DNA of 64,000 bases from Pyxicephalus adspersus (lineage: Eukaryota; Chordata; Amphibia; Anura; Pyxicephalidae): positions 132,370,682 to 132,434,681 of the forward strand of contig NC_092860.1 in assembly GCF_032062135.1 (NCBI RefSeq). The letters run 5' to 3'. The position numbers and the translations under genes were made by a program. Position 1 is the first letter of the stretch. Each line of letters opens with the position of its first letter. This document shows positions 23,986 through 35,822 of the stretch, piece after piece. Under the pieces are notes generated by a model. It saw only the letters and a list, made by a program, of their open reading frames with translations. It was not told the origin of the DNA and ran no database searches.

Positions 23986-25666
23986 TGATTGGATATTCAA
24001 AGCAAGCACAACCAAGCTATAATCATTTTGCAAAGTAAAAAGCCTAAGAACACCAGTAGCAAACGTTTATGCCTCTAGAATATCTGTATATTTTACATTA
24101 AATTTATAGTTAATATAATATATTGTATATGTGTTCCTGGTGAATGTAAATGGGGATTGGATATTGCTATCTGCTATCCCTTACACTGTGCTGTGCAGGT
24201 CCCATTGAAACCAGTTAGTCTGCAGTCATTTTTGCAGGATAGATCTGTTTCAAGACTACACTCTGCTCCAAATGCAGTGCTCTCTTTGCTTCATTAAAAG
24301 AAAGACTCAGTGGGGCTTTTTTGTTTATTATTGTGTGCAAATGAACTCTTTTTGAGTCTATTCTAAATCCCTGAAATTCCTGTGCAAAAAAGAGCATATT
24401 TGTATGACATATTCCTGTGCTTATGAAATAACCATTTTTTCTGCTATAAACTTCTAATCAAAGTCTTCTTAGAAAGCTACTGCCATTAGGAATGACGATG
24501 CAAATGTCTCAAATACTTTGGAATAATGTTCTATTGAATAACTAAAAATGACGTTTGCCATTTCACGTTCTAATAACCCTCAGGTAAAGTACGGCTGTCA
24601 CTGGCTGAGTCTTATATACTGAATGCTAATTCACCATTTTGCACAGATTAGCTTCATAATATATTAGACTCCATATGATTGAACAGCTGCAAGTACAGAT
24701 CAGGCTTTAGATATAGGATAACTAAACCTGTAATATATTACAGTTTACCAGCCATTAGATGGAGTGACTGCATACAACAGAATGTTGTCCTATTGGTTTC
24801 TAATTCATTCTGTAGCAGGACAATGACCCCACATTAACAACAAAAATCAGAACTATACTTAATGAAAAGTACTACAAGAAGTCCTGAAAGAGATCTCAAC
24901 ACAAACAAAACAATGAAAACACAAAAGCAACTTAGCCCAAATCAACAGAAGAACAGTGGCTAGCTATTCTAGATGTTTGGAACAACCTACCTGCTGATTC
25001 CTTTAGGAAAATTATGTGTGAGAGTGAGAGTTCTGATTTAAAATCTGAAACAAATATACTCAAACATCTTAAATATGAGAATAAATCATCACCTATTTTA
25101 AAATGAAATGTCATCTTTGCTCATAACACAAAACATCCGTGTACTTTAAACTGAGACATTACGAATTGGCAGGACAACACAGATTATCTGGAATATAAAT
25201 ATCATCATAGCATCACGCATCAGAATCTGACACAATCATCATCACTCATCAGACAGAGTGTACTCATACATAAAGATGGTGATACATCCAAATTATGTTT
25301 ACCTTTATGTATTGATGACTGGAGATAAGTATTGTGAAAAGTGATGATGTTCAATCTCTTTCAAAGGCTCTAAGCTGATGTATGATGATTGTAGTGTGAT
25401 GTGGACATGCATTGTCTCCTGTGGATGCACATGTTAATGTATTATGTGATGAACAATGTTTCATCTAATTGAGATGTCTTGTGTTACTGTAAGATTATAT
25501 TCAAGCCCGTAAGTGATAATGAAAATGATGCCCTTCTGATGTTACATACTGATGCATGGTGGTACTGAATGGATTATGCCGAGTCTGTTTCTAATGTGTA
25601 AAACTATTGTGGTGATACAGAAGATTACAGTGCTACCAAATAAGAATTTTGTATTGTGGACCAGAT
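23986..25666. other. Intronic sequence with a TGATG-rich patch
   Basis: AT-rich. From about 25200 to 25620, ATCATC-type words dominate the first 60 bp and TGATG-type words the remainder. This suggests a decayed tandem or inverted structure. No gene recognised. Confidence 0.45.
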
Positions 25667-25845
25667 GATTATTATTATTAACAACTAGTATTTATATAGC
25701 GCCAACATATTTTGCAACAAAGTCTATAGTCATATCACTAGCTGCCTCCCAATGGGGCTCATAATCTAATGTCCTTACCATAGTCATATGTCTTTTAATA
25801 CATTCTAAGGTCACTTTTTTGGGGGGTGAAGTCAATTACCCTAAA
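25667..25845 (-). mobile_element. SINE-like element, 3' part
   Basis: On the minus strand this reads like the second half of the element at 26155-26492: ATGACTATGGTAAGGACATT, GAGCCCCATTGGGAGG and GTTGGCGCTATATAAATACT, with a TTAATAATAATAAT tail. It lacks the tRNA-like head. Confidence 0.7.
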
Positions 25846-26154
25846 GGCATGGCATGCTAAAGCCTCATGACCTGATTGCATTGTTTTCCCTCCAGTTTCA
25901 CCGATTTCTGCCTGACTATACTTTTTGCTGCCTGCTCTGACTCTGTGCCCATCCCAGATTTGCATATTGCCTGGCAAGTGTGTACCACACTCTAGTTCAG
26001 TTTACAGTCAGCTGTCATATGTGCGTGTTTGAAGGATGCAATATGAGAGCTATCCGCTCTTATTCCTTGCTCCTATTCCTTTTGGAGTACCGTGGTAAAA
26101 GTGACCATTTTTCAGTGTTGCTGCATTTTACAGCAATAAGATAGAAGTTTATGA

Positions 26155-26492
26155 TGGGCAGCACAGTTGGCTAGTGGCTAGCCTTTGCAGCACTAGGGTC
26201 CTAGGTTCAAATCTCAGCCAGGGCACTATATGCATGGAATTTGTAAGTTCCCCTGTGTTTGTGTGGTTTTCTATTGGGTACTCTGATTTCCTCCCAACAA
26301 CATGCAAGTCGGTTAATTGGCTTTACCTCATGTTTGGCCTTAGACTGTGTTAATGGCATGGTGACATAACTATGGTATAGACGTTAGAATGTGAGCCCGT
26401 TCAAGGGACATTTAGTGACATGACAACGGACTTTGTAAAGCGCTGCGTAATATGTTGGCGCTATATAAATACTGGCTAATAATAATGTTATT
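26155..26492 (+). mobile_element. SINE-like element, near full length, tRNA-like head
   Basis: The head has an A-box-like TGGCTAGTGG (26168-26177) and a B-box-like GGTTCAAATCT (26204-26214), spaced as in a tRNA-type RNA polymerase III promoter. The body contains CAGGGCACTATATGCATGG and GTTAATTGGCTTTACC. The tail GTAAAGCGCTGCGTAATATGTTGGCGCTATATAAATACT ends in TAATAATAATG. Related 5'-truncated copies lie at 1369, 25667, 35586 and 45661. The tail is probably borrowed from a partner LINE, which is an inference. Confidence 0.65.
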
Positions 26493-27695
26493 ATAAGCCC
26501 TTGGAAATGCTTATGTACTATTTCCATTCCTATTCTGCTAGTTATTTACATACGAATTGTACTTGTTGCTGTCTGAATCAATCTTACAATATATATTTAT
26601 CAGCCCCACATGTTCATAAACAATATAAAAACAACTCCTACCGAATAAAGTTGCACTACAATGTCGATTGAAGTCGTACAATGTCGTAAAAAAAAAAGCC
26701 AGTAATTATTAATAATGCTTGCATCTAACTAATCACTGGCTTCTACCATGGCTGCCTTTGCCTTTGGGCATTATGAATAATGAAATTTAGACCTAATCTT
26801 TGAAAAATATTTTGACATGTATTTTAGAATCTTTACAAAGACAAATTTAATGTAATTGCAATTTCTGCAATTAAACAACAAAAAAAAAATTGTTTAAACT
26901 TTTGGAGCATACTTGAAAACACAATTCCACTTATATATGGGAAAAGATAAGGTGACAAACATTATCCAATTAACTGAATCCCCTTTGGGTTGTACCAATG
27001 CAAATACAGGGCTAATTAAGAAAACACTAAAGCACAATATGCTAATTTAGGAACAAAGTGGTGTTTAAGTCTATCAACACTGCCAAGCAATATTGTAATT
27101 AGCGCTGTAGTCTCATGTACTTCACCTATGTAAAAGAGGAACTACCAGCAGCCGCAAGGAGATTGTTGGTGACATCCATTCTAGTATCAATATTTGCATT
27201 TTCCTGTCAAAGTACTAGACCTAGGAAGATTCAATAATGTGGTATAACTATATGTTTTTTTATACTTACATCTATTGTATACCTATTACATTTTATAGAG
27301 GTATAAAAGCAACGAAAATAGTAGATTATGATATGTTGGCCAACACTTAGAGCAACATTGAATACAAAATTAACAGCATTTTATGAACCAATTCATATAT
27401 TTAAACACTGCATCCCTTCAGTTTTTCACAAATGTCATCTGAAAATATGAATGCATGTGTATACAAGTATATAAAGAAGCCTTTGTCAGCCTTTGTGCTC
27501 CAGGTAACATCACTAGGGCTGTGATAATTAGTGTTACCACTTCTAGAAAATGGATCTCCCGCTAGACAGACCATTCATTCACCCAACATTGATGCATTGA
27601 GGTATGTGTGTGGGGTCAGAAAAAAGTCTCTTCTTATGTGTCAAAAAAAAGTAATCAGTGCCAATTATTTTTGCTTTCTGTAAAAAAAAAATATT
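26493..27695. other. No recognisable feature
   Basis: AT-rich intronic sequence with no exon or repeat that I can name. Confidence 0.45.
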
Positions 27696-28010
27696 CTTCT
27701 TGCTGACTACTAATGTAATGGGGCAACACCTCTTTGACTACCAGGGAATAGGGAATGTTTTTACTGACCATCGATGTATTGACATCTTGTCTTGGCCATT
27801 AATACAAAGATGACCTCTCCACTCATCTCAAAAAAGGGTGTGTTCTTCACTGACTGTCCTCTACTGATCACAACTATAAGAAGACTTCCTTACAGACCAC
27901 CTGTATATTAGGGACTTATCCACTGGCCAGTAATGTAATGGAGGTACTTCACTACAGACCACCAATTTAAGGAAGGACTCTATTAACCACCAATATAAAG
28001 AGAAAGGGTC
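27696..28010. repeat. Decayed minisatellite, CTGACCACCAATGTAA unit
   Basis: Variants of ACTGACCACCAATGTAATGG alternate with short spacers: GCTGACTACTAATGTAATGG, ACTGACCATCGATGTATT, ACAGACCACCTGTATATT, CTGGCCAGTAATGTAATGG, ACAGACCACCAATTTAAGG and TTAACCACCAATATAA. The period is about 35-50 bp with strong divergence. Confidence 0.7.
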
Positions 28011-30768
28011 CAAAGCAGTGGCCAAAACTGGTTGTAGAGGGTGATGCCACATATGTGGTGTCCATAGGTGGTACTAGCTAAAAATAGGACATGGAGGTCA
28101 TGAGATTAATTTAGGGAACCAGTCATAAGGGATCCAAGGGTAATGGCCACAACCACACATAGGTTTTTTACCTTGACACTATTTTAAATTAAAAAACATA
28201 GGATAATGTATCATTTGTTTTTCAAATGTATTCACTGAAATGTAACAAAAACAACCTTTGATTTTCTTCACAAAATACAAAAGACAATAAAAGTACTTGG
28301 AAATGGAACAGGTTTTGTGGTCCCTTTGATTTTCAACTGCAGACTAAAACATTCTAAAATATGACCTCTATTATGAATTAATACAATGAATGTTTTCCCT
28401 TAAATTACCATGCAAACACCATACAAATGTTGGCTTTCTTGTAGCTAGAAAACAATTACAAGTGGGATTTAATTGGTTGATAAGTCACATATCTTATTTA
28501 TTTATATATCACTCAGGTAAGCAATAGTTTATATAAACTGCATTTTAATTTATATTAAATAAGTCAAGTGAGGCATATAATACATCATGTCGGATGAAGC
28601 TATTGCATCCTTTCCCAGAGCACATTTTTAAATGTTTCACTGATAGATTCCCTTTGGGCAGTAATCTTTGCTCTAGAATTTTATATATCAGTCTTTACCT
28701 ATAATTAGATGGTGTTTAACGAGTTCTTTCTTTTTGGTGCGCTGAGAATAAAGTGTGTATTTCTTCCACAGTCCCAGGGAGTTTCTTAGCACAAATGTCA
28801 AGGTAACAGTTTGATAGCCCTTCTTATGGTATTGAAAGTATACTGTTACCATTATCTGGGTCTTTCCACAACCATATTATTTCAATATTTTTAGAGATCT
28901 CTATACTTTTTCACATGTATCCAGCCATTTTGCCTTTTACTTGTTGTGTATAAGGTCCGTGATGTGTAAGGCCTGGGGGCCATGCTTAACCAGATGCAAT
29001 TCCCCAATCTACATCCATAGTCTTCACATATAGACAAGCCTCAGGGGGCTAGTTATGCCATCCCAGCACATGGTTGCCTGTCTGTTCTCCTGTAAGAGCG
29101 AGCAGCAGTGTGGTGGAAGGAGAGGTTTGCCAGATAACAGTGCTTGGGGCAGGGTTGTACGGAGCCCATAAATTCCTCTTAAGGGCAACCACTGAGGAAA
29201 CTGAGGAACCCTCTCCCTCCAGATATAAAACAAGTTTTTATTTTTTCAAGAAAAAGACACCTCTATCTCAGTTAAATTGAAAGGAAATTAACCTTTGGAA
29301 GTAAGCTACTGTTACTCCAAATCCTCTTAACCTACCATATACTGTAAGAAGTATGCCTAGTCGACCCTTGGTGATAACAACCTTTCAGACCTTCTTCTGG
29401 ACGCAATTCCACATTAATCTCCTAACAACACAATAACTGTGACAATTAATACCCCTGAAGTAGCCAAGTTGGTGAAACGTGTCGGGTTGAGACACCATAT
29501 GGTTAAATACATAACTACATAACTAATACATAACTGTGACAAGCAACTAATAATGCTGGCATCAACCCAGCGACTGTACTTCAACCATTGTCTATGATAG
29601 CATACCCTGTCTAGCACTTTAGGACTATAAACACCCAAATGAAATAATGGGGGTATACTATATCCTATGTATACAATATCCAATATCCTGCTGTATACAA
29701 TATCCTATGTATATAATATACAATAACAAGAATATTTGTATTCTGTATTTTACTTTCTATCAAGCATATAAAAATTATTTTTGTCTTAGTAAACACCTCA
29801 TCTGTGGTTCCTTTAACCTATACTCCATTCTCTCTCTACTGTGTAGTAAGCCTTGACACTGCTTACTATACAGTTACTTTTGATGCAGGTCTATGAGCAT
29901 TTTCTTCATGCCAATAAAATGTTGTGATGATGTAGTAAGGTTGTGCTCCAGGTTTCCCAGTTGATTCTCTTACTGAAAATCCTAGAACTGTGGATTTTGC
30001 TGTAGAGATATAGTACAGTGAGGATTAGGTGCATGTCACTGCAGAAGGCAAGGTTTCTCCAAGTGGCCCTTTATTCACCAGGTGTTGACAGGGTCACATT
30101 AACCTAACTGAAATTTATCACGCAAGTCTATTCCAAAAATGTAACTTTACCCTCCTAAAAACCAATGTTAAACTTAATCCTTGACCCTAACCTTAATATG
30201 CCTCTAGCCTTAATCCCCAAATGTATGGTTAAGTGTTATTTGCATGGGTCACGTATTACCAATATGTCCCTGGCAGATACGGTATATGAAATTATAGGGT
30301 GGTTCGGCATCTACAAAAAAACTGAAATATCAGTTAAAATGGATTTTCCTTTTAAAGAAATTACATTTATAGCAGGGATTCTGAATGATGCTGAAGGTTA
30401 TTAGAAATAGGAATGCTGAAGAGACTCTGTTTACAAGTTTTAACTTCCCATTTTCCACATGAATGGCTGTGCTACTGTCCAGTGTTTGAACCGGCTGAAG
30501 TCAGCAGATGATTATTCTGGGTAAATGGAAATTACTGAAGCTTTACCAAGTGTACGAGACATGTTTTAAATCATTTTGGTCCTTCTCAACAAGGAAAAAA
30601 TAACAAATTGGAAGAAATAGGCAAAAAAAAAGCTTTAAATATTGAAAGGAAACAAAGGTGCCTCCAGATATTTTACCAGTAGTTGAACTTGATCCCCATA
30701 CAACCCATATTCCCCTACATTTGTATATCTTTCTTTCTCAGTTTTTCTGTTTGGAGAGATACTCATAA
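28011..30768. other. Intronic sequence with one recognisable repeat motif
   Basis: At 29450-29490, CCCTGAAGTAGCC is followed by GTGAAACGTGTCGGGTTGAG. This is a motif that I know from anuran interspersed repeats, and its inverted counterpart is at about 40958-41000. At 29650-29730 there is a short imperfect tandem array of TATCCTATGTATACAA. No gene recognised. Confidence 0.45.
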
Positions 30769-30910
30769 AGCTCCATTTATAAAACAGGGAATCTGATAAA
30801 CATTCTCCGATTGGAATTTATTACTGCCATTAAAACACATGGACCTGGAAGAATCCTACAAGGGAATGTTGGAGGGAATGTCTGATTCCCTGTTTTATAA
30901 ATAGTGCCCA
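30769..30910. mobile_element. MITE, ACAGGGAATCTGACATTCCC family, copy 2
   Basis: The left arm CTCCATTTATAAAACAGGGAATCTGA is matched by the inverted right arm TCTGATTCCCTGTTTTATAAATAGTGCCC. The core TTACTGCCATTAAAACACATGG is shared with the copies at 10609 and 43166. Confidence 0.8.
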
Positions 30911-33095
30911 TAGAGTTGTGAGCAGTGATATGCTAGTCCTTTGTAATATATCAAGCCAATATTTAACTACAGACTCCCGTAATATTTCATTTAATTATTC
31001 AGATCTTTTTTTAAGTTCCTAAATATAAATGTGTTTAAAGTCACATTTTACCACATGTTTAATTTTCGTTTGCTTGCTTGCTGTTTACTAATTAATAAAG
31101 TTTTCAATTTTAATTCCTATCTTTCCAATTCATTGCTAGGAAATAAACCACTGCAAAAGTTTAAGCTAATCCAATCAATACATTTAACAGAGGTTATATC
31201 CTGTATGTCTAAAGGAGAGGCCAACTGCTGAAAATTTAGATTATGAGACCCTGACATTTCCTACCACCAGACACAGATCATCATCTTTTGAGTCTCAGAC
31301 CTACCATTTAACCTTCAACTTTCTATATTCCTTTACTCTTTTTATGGTATTTTCCCCTTGTTTCTTCTTCTGGTGCTCCCAGCTATGGTCTACTTGGTAC
31401 ACCTCTTTTAGGTTAATCAAGCAAATACTTCATCCCTTGCAGCAATTCCTTGGACCTTTGAAGGCTGTAGCTGGTCCACCGTGCTTAGCTGTGTTTACTT
31501 TACAAGTATTTAAATTTTATCAAGTGTCCGTATATTGTTGTGAACCCTCGTGCTGTACTGTAATAATAGGGTGTTAGTAGCATCTACGTGTAAGCTTATA
31601 TGAGATGTGTGCTCCATTGTTTTCTTCTGAAATCAATAAAAATATATTAAATAAAAAACAGGTGCTACTACGTGGTAAAAATTAATATAAAGCAGAATAT
31701 AAACTTAGAATATAAAAGCCACTAGCATGCAGTCCGGTCCTCATGTCTAATGGGAGTGCCTACTAAAGCAGTCTCATTGGATAGTGGGGAGATTGTAATC
31801 ATAGACAAACAGAAACTCATAATTAAAAAAAATAGATTTGTAAGAAAATCCATCAATCAAAAACTGTCTTTTCTGCTGCTAGATATTGTCGGCCTTTCAG
31901 TCTAAATGATGGCCGGTGTCCTTGAAGCCACTTATTTTAAAGCCAAGACACAACCCACAAGAGACAATCATCACACCAGTTTGTCACACCAGCCCAGGAT
32001 TAGAATACTACTGCATTCAGTGCAGAAACAGAAACCCTTGATGTCACTGAACCAACCAAAACACCCTTCAAAGGAAAATAGTCTATATATTGTACTACAT
32101 GGAGAGAGGAAACGTTCAGCAAGGGGTGAAGGCTTTTGTAAACTGGCATTTGCTTTGGAATTGAATATAGGTTCACTTTAAATATAGTCCTAATGTTTTT
32201 TTTTAGTCTAGCTATGTGTTATTATTCAAAGTGATGCTGATGTTGTGCGTACAGGCATTGTATAGCTTTGATGGAGTACATAATTAAGGGGGGAGGCAAA
32301 AGAATCAGCTTTACTAATAGTATTTACTTTCCTAACGACAGTTAAGGACTGGGCTGTATTTATCATTGTCTCTGCTATTCCAACTGCAATATTGCTGTCA
32401 TTTTTTCTGAGAAAGGATTTGAATATTTCATCACTTTATTTTCTTGCCAAATATTTCAGAGTTAGAAGAGAAGAAAACTTTTCCAATCTGTTTTCATAAA
32501 AAGGAAAATGTTTTTCTAAACCGTCATTTTTCTAGGCAAACCTGTTGAAAAACATTGGGGATTCAGAGTGTTGTATCAGCTGCCTGCACGTAGTCATTTA
32601 CAATGAAAGCATTGCATGAAGTCTCAAACTGCTGGGTTTGTAATGATTGTTGATTAATATGACAGCCAATCTTTCTAAAATGTGTGCAAATCATTTTTTC
32701 AGCATACGCTTTAAACAAATTTACCCATATAATGGATAAAGATCATATGTGTTTATTTTTCCAATAGATTTAGCCATATATTTGGGATTATTGAAACCAG
32801 GATATATATAAAATGCCCAACTCCAGCCAAAAAGTAATTTTTACATTTGAATAGAGTAAGAAAGTGCTAGAACCCTTTCAGTATTACATTCCTTTATAAG
32901 TTCTTATTTAGAAGAATTGTCATACAGAACATAAAGCTTAAGAATACCTAATTAAATAATGCATAATATCCAAAATTAACACAAACAACAATAAAAAATA
33001 TATGATTTCTACAAGTCTAAGGAATGAAAAACCATCTGCTAGCAGTGGCATAGGGATCACTATAGCAGTTCCTATGGGAGTGAGAGACCCTTAAG
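30911..33095. other. No recognisable feature
   Basis: AT-rich intronic sequence. The 91-codon frame at 31906-32181 and others show nothing recognisable. Confidence 0.45.
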
Positions 33096-33122
33096 CAGTG
33101 CTTCTCATCCAGGGTTCCATGG
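33096..33122. mobile_element. hAT left terminus upstream of the first exon
   Basis: CAGTGCTTCTCATCCAGGGTTCCATGG matches, in inverted form, the terminus ending at 34450 at 23 of 27 positions. It lies 592 bp before KCNIP4 exon 33715-33816. Only the terminal region is recognisable. It may be an independent truncated insertion. Confidence 0.55.
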
Positions 33123-33714
33123 TTTCTAAACAGTTTAATAATTCATGAATACGTATTTGAATTTCAAGTGTCCTAAAAAGTCAGATTTTTGCCTAATTAG
33201 AAAGAATTAAAATAAAAATAAGGATGTGGACACAAAGATTTTAACATCAGAACACTCTGAAATACTTAGACAATAGATAAATAAATATCATTGAAGCAAA
33301 TAAAGCCCACAGGAGGTTCAAAACCTTCCAGGCTATTATCAAAATGAAAAACAAAAAGAATTTGACTGGAGCTGGGCCTTGATATAAATTTTACAAGTGT
33401 CATGATTTTTTAAAAACAGTATGCATATCTGCTTTTTAAATTCCTTTGAAATCTCCTTTAGAATGTATGCTTAATTAACAAATAACAATAAAAGTAGCTA
33501 GTTTCTAAAAGAATCCAAGGGATAAAGAAATAGTGCCGTCGACAGCAACCAATCAGATGCTTGCTGTTAATATTTAATCTTCACAACTGGATTCTTATTG
33601 GCTGCTAAGTACAACACTTCTATAACACTGCAATTGATTTTATAAAAGAGCTAAAAGCATGATGAATCTCTGCAAACCTTTATTCAATTATCAACCATGA
33701 GATGTGTCTTCCAG

Positions 33715-33816
33715 GATACCTTTATGATAAAAACAGCACTAAATGTAACTTTAAGGAAAGACTACTGAGACTCCTACCCTGTCTGGATGCCAAAACAACT
33801 TCACAAGGAATGCAAA
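33715..33816 (+). CDS. KCNIP4: KCNIP4 N-terminal exon (102 bp, phase 1-1)
   Basis: KChIP4 is a calcium-binding beta subunit of Kv4 (A-type) potassium channels. This exon belongs to its variable N-terminus, ahead of the EF-hand core. The translation carries GYLYDKNSTK at the start, FKERLLRLLPC in the middle and AKTTSQGMQ at the end. This corresponds residue for residue, 34 codons with no gap, to the mammalian exon as I remember it (GFLYAQNSTK, IKERLMKLLPC, AKTSSPAIQ), with about 20 of 34 identical. The acceptor is GTGTCTTCCAG ending at 33714, and the exon starts in phase 1. The reading frame is open. Ending it at 33816 leaves a phase-1 split codon that joins correctly to the exon at 41739 and gives [11 protein letters not shown]. 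The next bases are GCAAGT, so the donor would be GC. A symmetric length of 102 means the exon can be skipped without a frameshift. The LLPC cysteine is kept, and K-C (residue 11) is an extra cysteine. Confidence 0.87.
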
Positions 33817-34052
33817 GCAAGTTTTCCTTCTTTAATACCATATTCATAAAATGCAATTTGAATGTGTCGGCTTTTAAAGGAAGTTTCTTGCTGAAGATAA
33901 AATAGTGTTATCTAAGATGCTGTATTATGCACGTAATATGCTAACCTCTGATGTAACATTTTCACAGAACCTTCATAAATGCTTAATTTTTAACTGATCT
34001 GTCTTCACACAGCTGCAGGAACTTTTTTTTTCTCTGTAGTAAGGACCTACAG

Positions 34053-34450
34053 CAGTGTTTCCCTAACATATTACCAGCACTGTCTGATGAATATCCCAAA
34101 GCCCACATAAAAGGACTCTAGGCATTTAAGCCAGTCCACATAAACCAAGAAAACATCAAATGCTATTTTAGATATTCTGTCTTTATTATTCTTTGGTTGT
34201 TGTTTGTTGGGTAATTTTTGAAAATAGAAAAATATAACTAATATATTATAAAACTAACTTAATTTGGATTTTTAATGTATAAAAGTGGGGGAACCCTTGA
34301 AACACCTTTGGGAAGAATAACACCCTCACAGATACCCAGAAGTGCAAATGGCGTCAGTTAAATTTACATGGGAGATACAAAATGCTAGGAACCCCTAGCA
34401 TCTTCTGCAGGGACCTTAATGTTCCATGGAACACTGGTTGTGAAACACTG
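34053..34450. mobile_element. hAT-type non-autonomous element or right part of one
   Basis: CAGTGTTTCCCTAAC at 34053 and the inverted GTGAAACACTG at 34450 look like the two ends of a ~400-bp hAT element. The interior has GGAACCCTTGAAACACC and CCATGGAACACTGG, typical of this frog family. The right end pairs even better with 33096-33122. The candidate 8-bp target sites (ACCTACAG and GTCTAATG) match poorly. Confidence 0.5.
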
Positions 34451-35585
34451 GTCTAATGAGTATATGAGTGTTTTGTATATGTTTTTCTTTTATTGTACAA
34501 CCCATTTATCTTAAGTGGTAATGCAAATTTATAAGCCCATCAGCAGAGTTCATTATTCAATTAACTATTCCAGAAGATTGCCATATGTTTCCATTGCTAA
34601 TCCTTACTTTGTAAGTGAAGGGTTTCTTTTAGTGTTTCTTTCCATTTTATTTCCAAAAGCTCGACTTTTTATATAGCACACTATGTCTTTCAGTTGTTTA
34701 TTCAGTTAAGAAGTCAGTTCTTCTTGCAGCAGAGTTTGTTTTTTACATCAGATGTACCGATTTCTACGTTGTGCAGTATTTACAAGTAAGACAGAAATAT
34801 TCTGCAATTCTGAAGCTATAATGAAAAGCAAACATCAAATGGAACAAAAGGTTTTTGGGGTCCTTCATCCTTATGACATTACACATGAATTAATGAGCTC
34901 TGGTGCCCACATGAATGACTATAAAAAGTCACAGCTCTCTGATAACATATAAACACCACCTGGTTTATCAGGCGCCATTCTTTTTATTCTCCTATTATAT
35001 AAATTGTTAGGACAGCTAAATCCAGCATTGCAACAAATTACTTTCCTGTCTTTGTTCAGTACACAAATGTTTTCTGTCAAATGGCTTTCCACCTAACTCC
35101 AAAATACAAATTAAGTCTTAGTTCACACAGGTGGTCCGGCCACCAGCTGCTGCTGCAATGCTAGTTCAAAATGTACGGAAATTGTTATTTTTATGGGCCA
35201 GTGTAAACTTTCTTTATTCATTCATTATGAACACATATTCTGATAGACACTGCTTGCAGCATCCATCCAGTGACGGAGGTTACCTGGGATTAGGAGGAGA
35301 TAACCTGTCCCATTCATTTGTCAGTGGTATATAGTACTTGCAAGTTTTAAACCTTTTACATTTTGCCATATTTCTATATGAATGTGATCTAAAACATTAT
35401 CTGATTTTCAAACAGGTCCTAAAAGTAGACGAAGAAAATCTTGTTAAAGAAATTAAACAAATTTATTATATTTGGTCATGTATTAATTGGAAAAAAAAAG
35501 ATTCTTGTAGAAGGCAGTAAAGTGCACAGAACTGGTCTCCACCATCATACTTCTGCTCCGTTATCATCTAATTATAGTTAATATA
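34451..35585. other. No recognisable feature
   Basis: AT-rich intronic sequence. 35115-35335 is slightly GC-richer and reads like a degraded repeat that I cannot name. Confidence 0.45.
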
Positions 35586-35822
35586 TAATAATATTGTTAT
35601 TATGCAGTATTTATATAGCGCCAAAATATTACGTAGAACTACAAAGTCCAGTCATTTCACTAACTGTCCCTCAAAGGGGTTCACAATCTAATGTCCCTAC
35701 CATAGTCACATACCTACAATACCTAACCTATCTAAGGTCATTTTGGGGGAAGCCAATTAACCGCATGTTTTTGAAATGTAAGAAGAAACCAGAGAAAGCA
35801 CACACAAACACAGGGAGAACCT
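35586..35822 (-). mobile_element. SINE-like element, 5' truncated
   Basis: On the minus strand it carries TCAGGTTCTCCCTGTGTTTG, GCGGTTAATTGGCTT, GACTATGGTAGGGACATT, GAGGGACAGTTAGTGA and GTTGGCGC-like tail words, matching the element at 26155. The head with the A and B boxes is absent. Confidence 0.7.

Larger units (their letters stand above)
1..33714 (+). other. KCNIP4: KCNIP4 upstream intron (part)
   Basis: This is transcribed-strand intron sequence before the first exon in the window. It is assigned as intron only because the exon at 33715 opens with an acceptor and a split codon. It is AT-rich with many dead transposable elements, listed separately. I looked for alternative KCNIP4 first exons, such as the membrane-anchored KChIP4a N-terminus, and recognised none. 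A short or diverged first exon could still be missed. Confidence 0.75.

Noticed and set aside
26155..26230. Genuine tRNA gene
   Set aside because: A- and B-box-like words are present but there is no cloverleaf, and the sequence continues into a dispersed repeat body.
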